From: JBLHKT01 sp043101615
GTDB taxonomy: Bacteria > Planctomycetota > Phycisphaerae > Phycisphaerales > UBA1924
NCBI GenBank assembly: GCA_043101615.1
Contig: JBICID010000113.1
Location: forward strand, 1-48,592
Reading direction: 5' to 3'
DNA: 48,592 nt
Made by a program: the position numbers and the translations under genes. The notes below the pieces were generated by a model. The model saw nothing but the letters and a program-made list of their open reading frames with translations, did no database searches and was not told the origin of the DNA. This document shows, piece by piece, positions 31,373-40,434 of the stretch (the stretch's first letter is position 1; each line of letters opens with the position of its first letter).

Positions 31373-32104
31373 ATGGCCGAGATCCTCGACGAAACCCAGA
31401 GCATCGAATCCCACACGGTCAACATCTACCGGACCGCCGCCACCGTCAAGGGCGGACGCCGCTTCAGCTTCGGCGCCCTGGTCGTCATCGGTGACCGGCG
31501 CGGGAAGGTCGGCTACGGCTACGGCAAGTCCGTCGAGGTCCCGACCGCCATCGAGAAGAGCCAGAAGTACGCCCGCAAGGCCATGGTCCACGTCCCCATG
31601 GCCGGCACCACCCTCCCCCACGAGGTCGAGGGACGCTTCGCCTCCTCCGTCGTCCGCCTCCTGCCCGCCTCCCCGGGCACCGGCGTCGTCGCGGGCGGCA
31701 CCGTCCGCGCCGTCCTCGAGATGGCCGGCGTCACCGACTGCCTCACCAAGTGCTACGGGTCCACTAACAAGCTCAACACCATCAAGGCATGCTTCGACGC
31801 CATCTCCCAGCTCCAGACACGCGAGCAGATCGCCGAGAAGCGCGGCGTCACCATCGAGACCACCGACATCGAGGAGCGCATCAAGCGGGGCCAGCGCTTC
31901 GTCCCCAAGGTCGACGAGTCCGTCGAACGCATGAAGGGCCCCGTCAACACCGTCGGACAGGACTCACGCGGCGGACGCGGGGGCCGCGGCGGACGGGGCG
32001 GCGGACGCGGACGCGGACGACAGGACACCGCCCCCCAGGCCGACTCCTCCCAGAACGATTCCGGCTCCGACAGCAAGGACTCCTCCGAGTCCTCCGACAG
32101 CTAA
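31373..32104 (+). CDS. rpsE: 30S ribosomal protein S5 with C-terminal RGG-box and Ser/Asp tail
   Basis: A 243-residue S5; about 165 is usual. The core is canonical: VNIYRTAATVKGGRRFSFGALVVIGDRRGKVGYGYGKSVEVPTAIEKS (with the conserved GKVGYGYGK), RLLPASPGTGVVAGGTVRAVLEMAGV and STNKLNTIKACFDAI. From about residue 197 a low-complexity tail follows: repeated RGG/RG units (GGRGGRGGRGGGRGRGR) and then an acidic serine stretch (DSKDSSESSDS). RGG boxes bind RNA in many proteins. The tail may reach beyond the ribosome core near the mRNA entry site, where S5 sits. rpmD, normally next, is missing. Confidence 0.95.
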   Translation: MAEILDETQSIESHTVNIYRTAATVKGGRRFSFGALVVIGDRRGKVGYGYGKSVEVPTAIEKSQKYARKAMVHVPMAGTTLPHEVEGRFASSVVRLLPASPGTGVVAGGTVRAVLEMAGVTDCLTKCYGSTNKLNTIKACFDAISQLQTREQIAEKRGVTIETTDIEERIKRGQRFVPKVDESVERMKGPVNTVGQDSRGGRGGRGGRGGGRGRGRQDTAPQADSSQNDSGSDSKDSSESSDS

Positions 32105-32159
32105 CCAGCACACCACGCGCGGCCCACGCCGCGTCAGCACCAGACGAAGGTGACCAGCC

Positions 32160-32771
32160 ATGATGATCCACGAGATCACCGCCCAGGCAGGCAAGTACAA
32201 GGACCGCAAGCGCGTCGGACGGGGCCCCGGCTCCGGGCACGGCAAGCGCTCCGGGCGCGGCCAGAAGGGCGCGGGCGCGCGCTCCGGCAACAGCCGCAAG
32301 TACCAGTTCGAGGGCGGCCAGATGCCCTTCTTCCGGCGCATGCCCAAGTTCGGCTTCACCAACGCCAACTTCAAGACCAGCTTCTTCATCGTCAACCTGC
32401 GCGACCTGGTGCAGAGCGAGGCCTTCTCCAAGGGCGGCGCCGTCAACGCCGACTCGCTGATCGCCGCGGGTCTGGTCCGCGACACCAGCCGCGACATCAA
32501 GATCCTCGGCTCCCTGCCCGAGGGCCAGGACAAGCTGACGGTCAAGCTCCAGGTCGAGGTCAACCGAGTCACCGACAACGCCCGGCGCCTCATCACCGAG
32601 GCCGGCGGCTCGGTCACCGAGATCGGCACCCGGCGTGACCAGGTCCGCGGCGTGGACCGCAACTCCGAGGACCGCACCCCCAAGAACCTCACCAAGAAGC
32701 TCAAGAAGCGCCAGTGGCACGCCAAGCGCAGCGAGGCGTTCGCGAAGGGCGAGGTCCTCAAGAAGGGCTGA
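32160..32771 (+). CDS. rplO: 50S ribosomal protein L15, extended C-terminus
   Basis: A 203-residue L15; about 145-150 is usual. KRVGRGPGSGHGKRSGRGQKGAGARSG and FEGGQMPFFRRMPKFGFTN (family: FEGGQMPLxRRLPKxGF) are conserved, as is LTVKLQVEVNRVTDNARRLITEAGGSV. The extra 50 residues after this (TRRDQVRGVDRNSEDRTPKNLTKKLKKRQWHAKRSEAFAKG) are basic and probably bind rRNA. Start ATG 32160, with GAAGGTGACC upstream. It directly precedes secY, the usual order. Confidence 0.95.
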   Translation: MMIHEITAQAGKYKDRKRVGRGPGSGHGKRSGRGQKGAGARSGNSRKYQFEGGQMPFFRRMPKFGFTNANFKTSFFIVNLRDLVQSEAFSKGGAVNADSLIAAGLVRDTSRDIKILGSLPEGQDKLTVKLQVEVNRVTDNARRLITEAGGSVTEIGTRRDQVRGVDRNSEDRTPKNLTKKLKKRQWHAKRSEAFAKGEVLKKG

Positions 32772-32849
32772 GCCGGCGCAGGACCACACCGGGGCGAGCC
32801 GGGGCCACCCCGGCTGCGCGGGCCCCCTCACGGACGACGGACGGACCGG

Positions 32850-34232
32850 ATGCTGTTTCAAACCATCGTCAACGTGTTCCGGGTCGAAGAGCTCCGGAAC
32901 AAGATCCTCTTCACCCTCGGCATGCTCGCCGTCTATCGCATCGGCTTCTGGATCCCCCTCCCGGGCGTGAACCAGGAGGCCATGACCCGCGCCTTCCAGA
33001 CCGCCTCCGACACCGGCTCCGCCATCGGGCGCCTCGCCGACTACATGTCCATCTTCTCAGGCGGCTCCTTCCAGCAGTCCACCATCTTCGGCCTGGGCAT
33101 CATGCCCTACATCACCGCCGCGATCATCTTCCAGCTCTTCCAGTCCGTCTCCCCCGCCCTCAAGAAGCTCAAGGAGGAGGGCCCCACCGGCCAGCAGAAG
33201 ATCCAGGAGTACACCCGCTACGCCACCGTCGGGCTCTGCCTCGTCCAGGCCATCGGCTGGCTCACCTACATCACCCGCGCCAACCTCGTCTACGCCGAGT
33301 GGTCCGCCAACCCCCTCTGGTGGGTCATGGCCGTCTCCGCACTCACCGCCGGCACCGTCTTCCTCATGTGGCTCGGCGAGCAGATCGACCGCTTCGGCAT
33401 CGGCAACGGCGTCTCCCTCATCATCATGGCCGGCATCCTCGCCGGCATGCCCAACGCCATCCAGAGCGTCTACACCAACTTCGACCCCACCGACCCCAAC
33501 AAGATGAACTGGATGGGCCTGCTCCTGCTCCTGGGCGGCTTCGTCCTCGTCGTCGCCGGCTCCGTCCTCATGACCGTCGCCCAGCGCCGCATCCCCGTCC
33601 AGCAGGCCAAGCACACCCGAGGGCGGCGCGTCGTCGGCGGGCAGAAGTCCTACCTCCCCCTCCGCGTCAACCACGGCGGCGTGATGCCCATCATCTTCGC
33701 CTCCTCCCTCATGGTCTTCCCCTCCGTCGTCTTCGGCGCCCTCTACGACGGCGTCAAGGACCAGAGCGGCCTCTACGTCGACACCACACGCTGGCTGTCG
33801 GACGCCTTCCAGATGGGCGCCTTCCCCTACCTCATCGTCTACATCGCCATGGTCTTCTTCTTCAGCTACTTCTGGATCACCGTCCAGTTCAACCCCGAGG
33901 AGATGTCCAAGCAGCTCCGAGACCACGGCTCCTTCATCCCCGGCCTCCGCCCCGGCCCCCGCACTGCCGAGTATCTCGAGACCGTCATGGAGCGCATCAC
34001 CTACGTCGGCGCCGGCTTCCTCGCCATCATCGCCGTCCTCCCCATGATCGTGAACACCAACCTCGGCGTCGACTTCGTCGTCACACAGTTCCTCGGCGGC
34101 ACCGGCCTGCTCATCGTCGTCTCCGTCGCGCTCGACTTCCTCCAGCGCGTCGAGGCCGGCCTCCTGATGCGCAACTACGCCGGATTCCTCTCCGGCGAGG
34201 ACGACCGGGGCCCAACCACCCGCGCACGCTGA
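32850..34232 (+). CDS. secY: Protein translocase channel subunit SecY
   Basis: A 460-residue integral membrane protein forming the Sec translocation pore. Ten membrane segments can be traced. The N-terminus NKILFTLGMLAVYRIGFWIPLPGVN, the plug region YMSIFSGGSFQQSTIFGLGIMPYITAAIIFQLFQ, GNGVSLIIMAGILA, the cytoplasmic loop VNHGGVMPIIFASSLM and the C-terminal FNPEEMSKQLRDHGSFIPGLRPGPRTAEYL loop (ribosome/SecA docking) are all conserved. It is followed by map, with adk absent from between them. Confidence 0.97.
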   Translation: MLFQTIVNVFRVEELRNKILFTLGMLAVYRIGFWIPLPGVNQEAMTRAFQTASDTGSAIGRLADYMSIFSGGSFQQSTIFGLGIMPYITAAIIFQLFQSVSPALKKLKEEGPTGQQKIQEYTRYATVGLCLVQAIGWLTYITRANLVYAEWSANPLWWVMAVSALTAGTVFLMWLGEQIDRFGIGNGVSLIIMAGILAGMPNAIQSVYTNFDPTDPNKMNWMGLLLLLGGFVLVVAGSVLMTVAQRRIPVQQAKHTRGRRVVGGQKSYLPLRVNHGGVMPIIFASSLMVFPSVVFGALYDGVKDQSGLYVDTTRWLSDAFQMGAFPYLIVYIAMVFFFSYFWITVQFNPEEMSKQLRDHGSFIPGLRPGPRTAEYLETVMERITYVGAGFLAIIAVLPMIVNTNLGVDFVVTQFLGGTGLLIVVSVALDFLQRVEAGLLMRNYAGFLSGEDDRGPTTRAR

Positions 34233-34259
34233 CCGACGCGCCGCGATCCGGAGGCCGGC

Positions 34260-35051
34260 GTGGCCTTCCGACTCAGGACACCCACCGAGATCGACGCCAT
34301 CGCGGAAGCGGGCGGCCTGGTCGCGCAGACCCTCACCGACGCGCTCGGACTCCTCGCCCCCGGGATCACCGGTCGCCGGATCGACCTCGAGACGCGCCGG
34401 TGGCTCGAAGCACGCGCCGGCTCACCGGCGCTGTCGGGCTACACCGACCCCGACCGCCCCGGGCTCGCCCCCTTCGCGGGCGCGATCTCCATCGGCGTCA
34501 ACGATGCCGTCGCCAACTCCGAGCCCGACGACCGCCCGCTCCAGCCGGGCGACCTGGTCACCCTCGACCTCGCCGCGTCCCTGAACGCCTGGCACGCCGA
34601 CGCCTCCGTCCCGGCCGTGGTGGGGGGGGCGGGCACGCACCCGGCCCACGCCGCACTCGCAGACGCCGCCCGGGCCGTCACCCGGGCCACCGTCCGGGCC
34701 CTCCGCCCCGGCGGGCTCTGGTCCGACGCGGTCGTTGCCGCCCACGACGAGGCACGACGACGGGGCGTCCACATCGCCCGCGTCTTCGCCGGGCACGGCA
34801 TCGGGCGTGCCCTGCACGAACCCCCGCAGGCGGGGTTCGACACGCGGCCCGGGTCCCCCGGCGATTTCCTGCTCGCGCCGGGCACGGTCTTCACAGTCGA
34901 GCCGATCGTCACCCCGGAGCCCTGCGAGCTGATCGAGACCGAGGGGGTCTGGGGGGTCCGAACCGAGACCGGGTGCCCCGGAGCCTGCGCGGAGCGGACG
35001 GTCGCGGTCACCGGATCCGGTGTCCGGACTCTGTGCGGAGTCGGGGCGTGA
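34260..35051 (+). CDS. map: Type I methionine aminopeptidase with altered HGIP motif
   Basis: A 263-residue metallopeptidase that removes the initiator Met. All five metal ligands are visible: Asp103 and Asp114 (LDLAASLNAWHAD), His179 (FAGHGIGRALHEPP), Glu214 (FTVEPIV) and Glu245 (CAERTVAVTG). His186 in ALHEPP is also kept. The usual SVNDxVxHGIP reads GVNDAVANSEPDD, so the His equivalent to E. coli His79 is Asn86. This His is important for catalysis in studied enzymes, so activity or substrate preference may differ. The GTG start at 34260 has GGAGG upstream. It follows secY by 27 nt. infA, often next, is absent. Confidence 0.93.
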   Translation: MAFRLRTPTEIDAIAEAGGLVAQTLTDALGLLAPGITGRRIDLETRRWLEARAGSPALSGYTDPDRPGLAPFAGAISIGVNDAVANSEPDDRPLQPGDLVTLDLAASLNAWHADASVPAVVGGAGTHPAHAALADAARAVTRATVRALRPGGLWSDAVVAAHDEARRRGVHIARVFAGHGIGRALHEPPQAGFDTRPGSPGDFLLAPGTVFTVEPIVTPEPCELIETEGVWGVRTETGCPGACAERTVAVTGSGVRTLCGVGA

Positions 35052-35124
35052 GGCCCCGCGGCGTGCGGCGCTTGTTTCGTGCGGCAATTTTTGGAGTCAA
35101 ACCGGGTTGTCGGCACGCCCTGGA

Positions 35125-35153
35125 GTGACTCGGGTCGGGCCCACGCCTACGCT
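35125..35153 (+). promoter_or_regulatory. Promoter of the alpha ribosomal operon (rpmJ-rplQ)
   Basis: GTGACT (35125-35130), 17-nt spacer, TACGCT (35148-35153), then TCCCC. It shares the blocks TGACTCGGG and CTACGCTTCCC with the promoter before rpsJ. It lies in the 187-nt gap between map and rpmJ and would start transcription near 35160. Confidence 0.6.
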
Positions 35154-35238
35154 TCCCCTCGCCCCAAGACTCGCGCGGGACGGACCCGGCGAGCCCAGGG
35201 GTGTCGCACCCGCTGTACCAAAGCGAGAGGCATCGGTC

Positions 35239-35355
35239 ATGAAGGTCAAGGCAAGCGTCAAGCGGATCTGCAACCAGTGCCAGGTGGTGCGTCGCAAGGG
35301 CAAGGTCCGCGTCATCTGCAAGGCCGATCCCAAGCACAAGCAGGTCCAGGGCTAA
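35239..35355 (+). CDS. rpmJ: 50S ribosomal protein L36 (zinc type)
   Basis: A 38-residue L36, the smallest r-protein. KVKASVKRICNQCQVVRRKGKVRVICKADPKHKQVQG keeps the zinc set: Cys11, Cys14, Cys27 and the His of the PKHKQ motif. One residue (Ala or Asp in KADPKH) is inserted compared with the common 37-residue form. ATG 35239 is preceded by GAGAGG. First gene after the second ribosomal promoter. Confidence 0.96.
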   Translation: MKVKASVKRICNQCQVVRRKGKVRVICKADPKHKQVQG

Positions 35356-35388
35356 CCCGAAGGCCGAACCCCCCGCAGGAGCAGCCAC

Positions 35389-35766
35389 ATGGCACGTATC
35401 GCCGGCGTCGACATCCCGGATCGCAAGAAGGTCTACTACGCGTTGCAGTACGTCCACGGCATCGGCCCCAAGTACGCGGCCGACATCCTCGCCGAGGCGC
35501 AGATCAACCCGGACACCAAGGCCAACGAGCTCACCGAGTCCCAGATCTCCAACATCAACGGCATCATCGACACCAACTACCTCGTCGAGGGCGCCCTGCG
35601 TCGCCAGACCGCACAGAACATCCAGCGACTCCGCGACATCCGCTCCTACCGCGGCGACCGCCACCGCAGCGGCCTGCCCACACGCGGACAGCGCACCCGC
35701 TGCAACGCACGCACCCGCAAGGGACGCAAGAAGACCGTCGCCGGCAAGAAGGGCATCAAGGGCTGA
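35389..35766 (+). CDS. rpsM: 30S ribosomal protein S13
   Basis: A 125-residue S13. MARIAGVDIPDRKKVYYALQYVHGIGPKYAADIL is the helix-two-turn-helix N-terminus, RRQTAQNIQRLRDIRSYRGDRHRSGLPTRGQRT the highly conserved core, and NARTRKGRKKTVAGKKG the basic tail contacting P-site tRNA. CAGGAGCAG precedes the ATG. It begins 33 nt after rpmJ. Confidence 0.97.
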   Translation: MARIAGVDIPDRKKVYYALQYVHGIGPKYAADILAEAQINPDTKANELTESQISNINGIIDTNYLVEGALRRQTAQNIQRLRDIRSYRGDRHRSGLPTRGQRTRCNARTRKGRKKTVAGKKGIKG

Positions 35767-35785
35767 CGCCCGCAGCAGAAACACC

Positions 35786-35800
35786 CCGGGCGACGCCCGG
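35786..35800 (+). promoter_or_regulatory. GC-rich hairpin in the rpsM-rpsK spacer
   Basis: A perfect 6-bp stem CCGGGC-GAC-GCCCGG within a 119-nt gap, without a T tract. It may affect mRNA stability or pausing; there is no further evidence. Confidence 0.3.
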
Positions 35801-35885
35801 ACAGCATCACGTCATCGCAAGGACCCAGCCCGCGACCTGAGCAAGGCCGGGAACCCAAAGTGGATCCGACAGCAGCGAGGAACGC

Positions 35886-36263
35886 ATGGCCAAGAAGCAG
35901 AAGAAGCTCCGCAAGAACGTTGTCCGCGGCGTGGCACACATCAAGGCCACCCACAACAACACCATCATCACCGTGACCGACACCAACGGCGAGGCACTCG
36001 CGTGGGACTCCGCCGGCACCATCGGCTTCAAGGGCGCACGCAAGGCCACCCCCTTCGCCGCCACCCGCGCCGGCGAGCAGTGCGGCCAGAAGGTCCGCAA
36101 GATGGGAATGGTCGAGATCGAGGTCAAGATCAAGGGCACCGGCGCCGGGCGCGAGTCCGCCGTCCAGGGCCTCGTCTCCACCGGCCTCCGCGTCACCGCC
36201 ATCGAGGACCACACCCCGGTCCCCCACAACGGATGCCGCCCCCGCAAGCAGCGCCGCGGCTGA
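35886..36263 (+). CDS. rpsK: 30S ribosomal protein S11
   Basis: A 125-residue S11. VVRGVAHIKATHNNTIITVTDTNGEALAWDSAGTIGFKGARKATPFAATRAGEQ and VKIKGTGAGRESAVQGLVSTGLRVTAIEDHTPVPHNGCRPRKQRR fit throughout, including the conserved HNGCRPxKxRR end. It sits on the 30S platform near the mRNA exit. rpsD (S4), which often follows, is missing; rpoA comes next after 154 nt. Confidence 0.97.
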   Translation: MAKKQKKLRKNVVRGVAHIKATHNNTIITVTDTNGEALAWDSAGTIGFKGARKATPFAATRAGEQCGQKVRKMGMVEIEVKIKGTGAGRESAVQGLVSTGLRVTAIEDHTPVPHNGCRPRKQRRG

Positions 36264-36330
36264 TCAAAGCAACCCCGCCCCGCGCCGAACACTCGGCCCG
36301 AGGCACGTGAGCCCCGCCCGGGAAGAAGGG

Positions 36331-36355
36331 CCGCCGCCGGACACCGGCGGGACGG
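36331..36355 (+). promoter_or_regulatory. Stable hairpin upstream of rpoA
   Basis: 36334-36340 pairs with 36344-36350 (GC-rich, 3-nt loop), and after a 2-nt bulge 36331-36333 pairs with 36353-36355. It lies in the 154-nt rpsK-rpoA gap where rpsD would be expected. No T tract follows, so it is not an obvious terminator. Confidence 0.35.
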
Positions 36356-36417
36356 CGGACCCGTGAGCCAGGCAGGGCCGAGAGAACCCATCCCGAGCCG
36401 CCGAAAGGATCGAACAC

Positions 36418-37437
36418 ATGCGTGTACGCTGGAGAGGTCTGGAACTCCCGTCCAAGGTCACCCCCGACGCCAAGTACGTCGGCGAGGCCACCTTCGGACG
36501 CTTCACCATCGAGCCCTTCGAGCGGGGCTTCGGCACCACCATCGGCAACTCGCTCCGGCGGGTCCTGCTGTCCTCCATCGAGGGCTCCGCCGTCACCAGC
36601 GTCAAGATCAAGGGCGCCGAGCACGAGTTCCAGTCCATGCAGGGCGTCCTCGAGGACATCACCGACATCATCCTCAACGTCAAGGACATCGTCGTCTCCC
36701 TCGAGGGCGACGAGCCCAAGACCATGAAGCTCGCGGCCCAGGGCCCCGGCGAGGTCACCTGCGACCTCATCGAGGCCGACACCGCCATCACCATCCACAA
36801 CCCCGACCTCGTCCTCTGCACCCTCACCGCAGAGATCCCCTTCGAGATGGAGTTCACCGTCGAGAAGGGGCGCGGCTACGTCCCCGCCTCCGAGCAGATC
36901 CAGGACCAGGACGAGCAGGAGATCGGCGTCATCCCCGTCGACGCACTCTTCTCCCCAGTCCAGCGCGTCCGCTACCGCGTCGAGGACACCCGCGTCGGAC
37001 AGAAGACCAACTACGACAAGCTCATCATGGAGATCTGGACCGACGGCACCGTCTCACCCGAGATGGCCCTCGTCGAGTCCGGCAAGATCCTCCGCAAGCA
37101 CCTCAACCCCTTCGTCCAGGTCCCCCAGCTCGGCGACGATCGCGTCTCCGAGGAGGCCGCCGCCGCCGCGGGCGTCGACGAGGAGCTCATCCGCAAGCTC
37201 GACATGCCCATCGGCGACCTCGAGCTCTCCGTCCGCGCCAGCAACTGCCTCGAGTCCGCCAGGATCGAGACCGTCGCGCAGCTCGTTACCCAGACCGAGA
37301 GCGAGCTGCTCAAGCTCCGCTCCTTCGGGCGCACCTCTCTCCGCGAGGTCAAGCGCAAGCTCCAGGACATCGGGCTCGACCTCGGCTTCGAGCTGCCCGA
37401 CGGATACCAGATCACCCAGCCGGAGGGCATGGCCTAA
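36418..37437 (+). CDS. rpoA: RNA polymerase alpha subunit
   Basis: A 339-residue alpha subunit. The N-terminal assembly domain has FTIEPFERGFGTTIGNSLRRVLLSSIEGSAVTSVKI and VLEDITDIILNVKDI. An acidic linker (SEEAAAAAGVDEELI) leads to the C-terminal DNA- and activator-binding domain: DLELSVRASNCLESARIETVAQLV and LKLRSFGRTSLREVKRKLQDIGLDLGF (helix-hairpin-helix). The start is ATG 36418, with GAAAGGATCG upstream. It is encoded between S11 and L17 as in most bacteria. Confidence 0.98.
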   Translation: MRVRWRGLELPSKVTPDAKYVGEATFGRFTIEPFERGFGTTIGNSLRRVLLSSIEGSAVTSVKIKGAEHEFQSMQGVLEDITDIILNVKDIVVSLEGDEPKTMKLAAQGPGEVTCDLIEADTAITIHNPDLVLCTLTAEIPFEMEFTVEKGRGYVPASEQIQDQDEQEIGVIPVDALFSPVQRVRYRVEDTRVGQKTNYDKLIMEIWTDGTVSPEMALVESGKILRKHLNPFVQVPQLGDDRVSEEAAAAAGVDEELIRKLDMPIGDLELSVRASNCLESARIETVAQLVTQTESELLKLRSFGRTSLREVKRKLQDIGLDLGFELPDGYQITQPEGMA

Positions 37438-37474
37438 TCGCCACCCACGGCTCCATTCGCACCGGAGTCCCACG

Positions 37475-38185
37475 ATGAGACACCGCAAGGCAGGCTTCAA
37501 GCTCAACCGCACACGCAGCCACCGCACCGCGATGCTGCGCAACATGGCCGCCTCACTCTTCGAGCACGGCCAGATCACCACCACGATCCCCAAGGCCAAG
37601 GCCCTCCAGCCCTTCGTCGAAAAGATCGTCACCAAGGCCAAGCGGGGCGACCTCCACGCACGCCGACAGGTCATCGCCATGCTCGGCGCAGACCGGCACG
37701 CCTTCGACTGGAGCCACATCCCCAAGAACGCCTCCGACGACGAACGCAACGCCGTCGAGGAGCTCCGCGAGCGGGCCCAGCAGTTCTTCGACATCCCCGA
37801 CGCCGACCAGGTCGAGCGCAACCGCTACGGCGAGCTCCGTAAGGCCCCCAAGCTCGTCCGACACATCTTCGAGAACGTCGCCCCACGCTTCGAGGACCGC
37901 GACGGCGGCTACACCCGCATCATCAAGCTCGGCGTCAACCGCCTCGGCGACAACGGCGAGCTCTGCGTCATCCAGTTCTGCGGCGCCGAGGACGGCCCCG
38001 AGATCGGCGGCCAGCCCTCCGGACGCCGGCGCCAGGCCGACCGGCGCACCGCCTACTGGGCCAAGATCCGCAAGGGCATGAACGAGGCCGCCTCCGCCGC
38101 CAAGGCCGACGAGCCCGCACAGGACACCGCCACCGCCGACGCCCCCGAGGCCACCGACGAGGGCGACAAGAAGGACGGGGACTGA
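37475..38185 (+). CDS. rplQ: 50S ribosomal protein L17 with insertion and acidic tail
   Basis: A 236-residue L17; about 120-130 is usual. MRHRKAGFKLNRTRSHRTAMLRNMAASLFEHGQITTTIPKAKALQPFVEKIVTKAKRGDLHARRQ is the conserved N-terminus. About 55 residues (DWSHIPKNASDDERNAVEELRERAQQFFDIPDADQVERN) are inserted before VRHIFENVAPRFEDRDGGYTRIIKLGVNRLGDNGELCVIQF, the usual C-terminus. A final 65-residue tail is Ala/Asp/Glu-rich. L17 lies near the tunnel exit. It is the last gene of the cluster, followed by a strong terminator. Confidence 0.95.
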   Translation: MRHRKAGFKLNRTRSHRTAMLRNMAASLFEHGQITTTIPKAKALQPFVEKIVTKAKRGDLHARRQVIAMLGADRHAFDWSHIPKNASDDERNAVEELRERAQQFFDIPDADQVERNRYGELRKAPKLVRHIFENVAPRFEDRDGGYTRIIKLGVNRLGDNGELCVIQFCGAEDGPEIGGQPSGRRRQADRRTAYWAKIRKGMNEAASAAKADEPAQDTATADAPEATDEGDKKDGD

Positions 38186-38270
38186 CCCCCAGGGCCCTCC
38201 GCGAGGCATCCACCGGTCGCCCACGACCGGATCCCTCGCAGCCTCTTGCCCACACCCGAGTTACCATGCA

Positions 38271-38301
38271 CACCCGCCGGACACGCGCCGGCGGGTGTTT
38301 T
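38271..38301 (+). terminator. Rho-independent terminator of the ribosomal cluster
   Basis: A perfect 10-bp stem CACCCGCCGG/CCGGCGGGTG (38271-38280/38288-38297), a 7-nt loop and TTTT. It lies 85 nt after the rplQ stop and 49 nt before the next gene. Confidence 0.85.
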
Positions 38302-38349
38302 CGTCCACAGCCCGTCGCGAACCCGCCCCGGCCGTCAGGAGATCCCGCC

Positions 38350-39261
38350 GTGCGTACCCCCATCCATGCCCTCGTCCTCTCGCTCGCCCTGACGCTCGCC
38401 GGCTGCGGCTCCGGCTCCGAGGAGCCCGAGCGCCTCCCCACAGACGACGCCGCCACCCAGCAGACGCCCCCCGCACAGCCCGAGCAGGACGACGAGCCGG
38501 AGGTCATCGACCAGGCCGCGGGTCGTCCCGTCGAGCCCGTCACAGGCGCCGACGCGGGCGACGTAACGGACCCGGCCGACGCCGACCCCAGTGACGCCGA
38601 GCAGCCCACCCAGAGCCCGCTGGCCAACCTCCCGGGCATCACCCCCACGCAGCCCACGCCGGGCACCCCGGACGCCGACGAGGCCGCCGGCCCGCTCCAG
38701 GTCCTCGTGCAGGTCAGCGTCTACGAGCTCACGCCCGCCACCCCCGACGACCTGGCCCCGCTGGAGCAGTACCTGGCCTCCAGCGGGGGCGACACGCTCG
38801 CGCCCGCCGCCGTGGACGCCATGAGCCCGCTGCTGTCCATGCTGCAGGGCAACGGCGTGGTGCGCACCGTCTCGGCCCCGCGCGTCCTCATCGCCAGCGG
38901 CAAGCAGGCCACCGTCGAGGTCATGTCGCTCTCGACCGGTCAGGCGTCCGGCCTCCCGACCGCGCGCGACTCCCTCCGCATCGCTCTCTCGCCCACCGCC
39001 ACGCCCGCGACCGGCGAGGGCCGGCCCGCCACCGTCACCCTCGGCTACGAGCTCAGGCTCGCCGAGGCCGACTCCACCCTCGAGATCGTCGCCCAGGACC
39101 TGGGGCTCAGCGTCGGCCCCACCGCGACCGCCCGCGCCACCGCCACCCTGCCCGACCAGCACTCGCACTTCTTCGTGCGCCGAGTCGTCGGCGACGACAC
39201 CGACCGCGAGCTGCTCGTGCTCATCCGCCCGCAGGTCGTCGAGGCGGACCTCACCAAGTAG
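38350..39261 (+). CDS. Lipoprotein with a secretin-like domain
   Basis: A 303-residue protein with a short signal peptide and lipobox LAGC (Cys19). Residues about 20-120 are acidic and rich in Pro, Thr, Gln and Asp, likely disordered. Residues about 118-300 (QVLVQVSVYELT, LLSMLQGNGVVRTVSAPRVLIASGKQATVEVM, VTLGYELRLAEA, RELLVLIRPQVV) follow the strand order of the C-terminal domain of type II/III secretins, where the family has VEVxIxEV, LxALxxxGxxxxLSxPxLLTxxNxxAxI and LxIxPxVV. A pore is unlikely without the full secretin; it may be a secretin-related accessory protein. GTG start 38350, with CAGGAG 8 nt upstream. Confidence 0.65.
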   Translation: MRTPIHALVLSLALTLAGCGSGSEEPERLPTDDAATQQTPPAQPEQDDEPEVIDQAAGRPVEPVTGADAGDVTDPADADPSDAEQPTQSPLANLPGITPTQPTPGTPDADEAAGPLQVLVQVSVYELTPATPDDLAPLEQYLASSGGDTLAPAAVDAMSPLLSMLQGNGVVRTVSAPRVLIASGKQATVEVMSLSTGQASGLPTARDSLRIALSPTATPATGEGRPATVTLGYELRLAEADSTLEIVAQDLGLSVGPTATARATATLPDQHSHFFVRRVVGDDTDRELLVLIRPQVVEADLTK

Positions 39262-39325
39262 GCGCATCGGGCGTCGCGCCGGCCCCCGCCCCCAGCCCGC
39301 GCGGGTTTCGTCCCCCCGGGGCCGC

Positions 39326-39331
39326 TAGCAT
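39326..39331 (+). promoter_or_regulatory. -10-like box, leaderless geometry, for pheS
   Basis: GCTAGCAT places TAGCAT 8 nt before the ATG at 39340. No ribosome binding site is present. It is the same arrangement as at recO and the M16 peptidase gene. Confidence 0.35.
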
Positions 39332-39339
39332 TGCGACCC

Positions 39340-40395
<1,056 letters not shown>

Positions 40396-40434
40396 GAACC
40401 AGCTCCAAGCCAGCGTCCGGACCGCGGCATCCTG

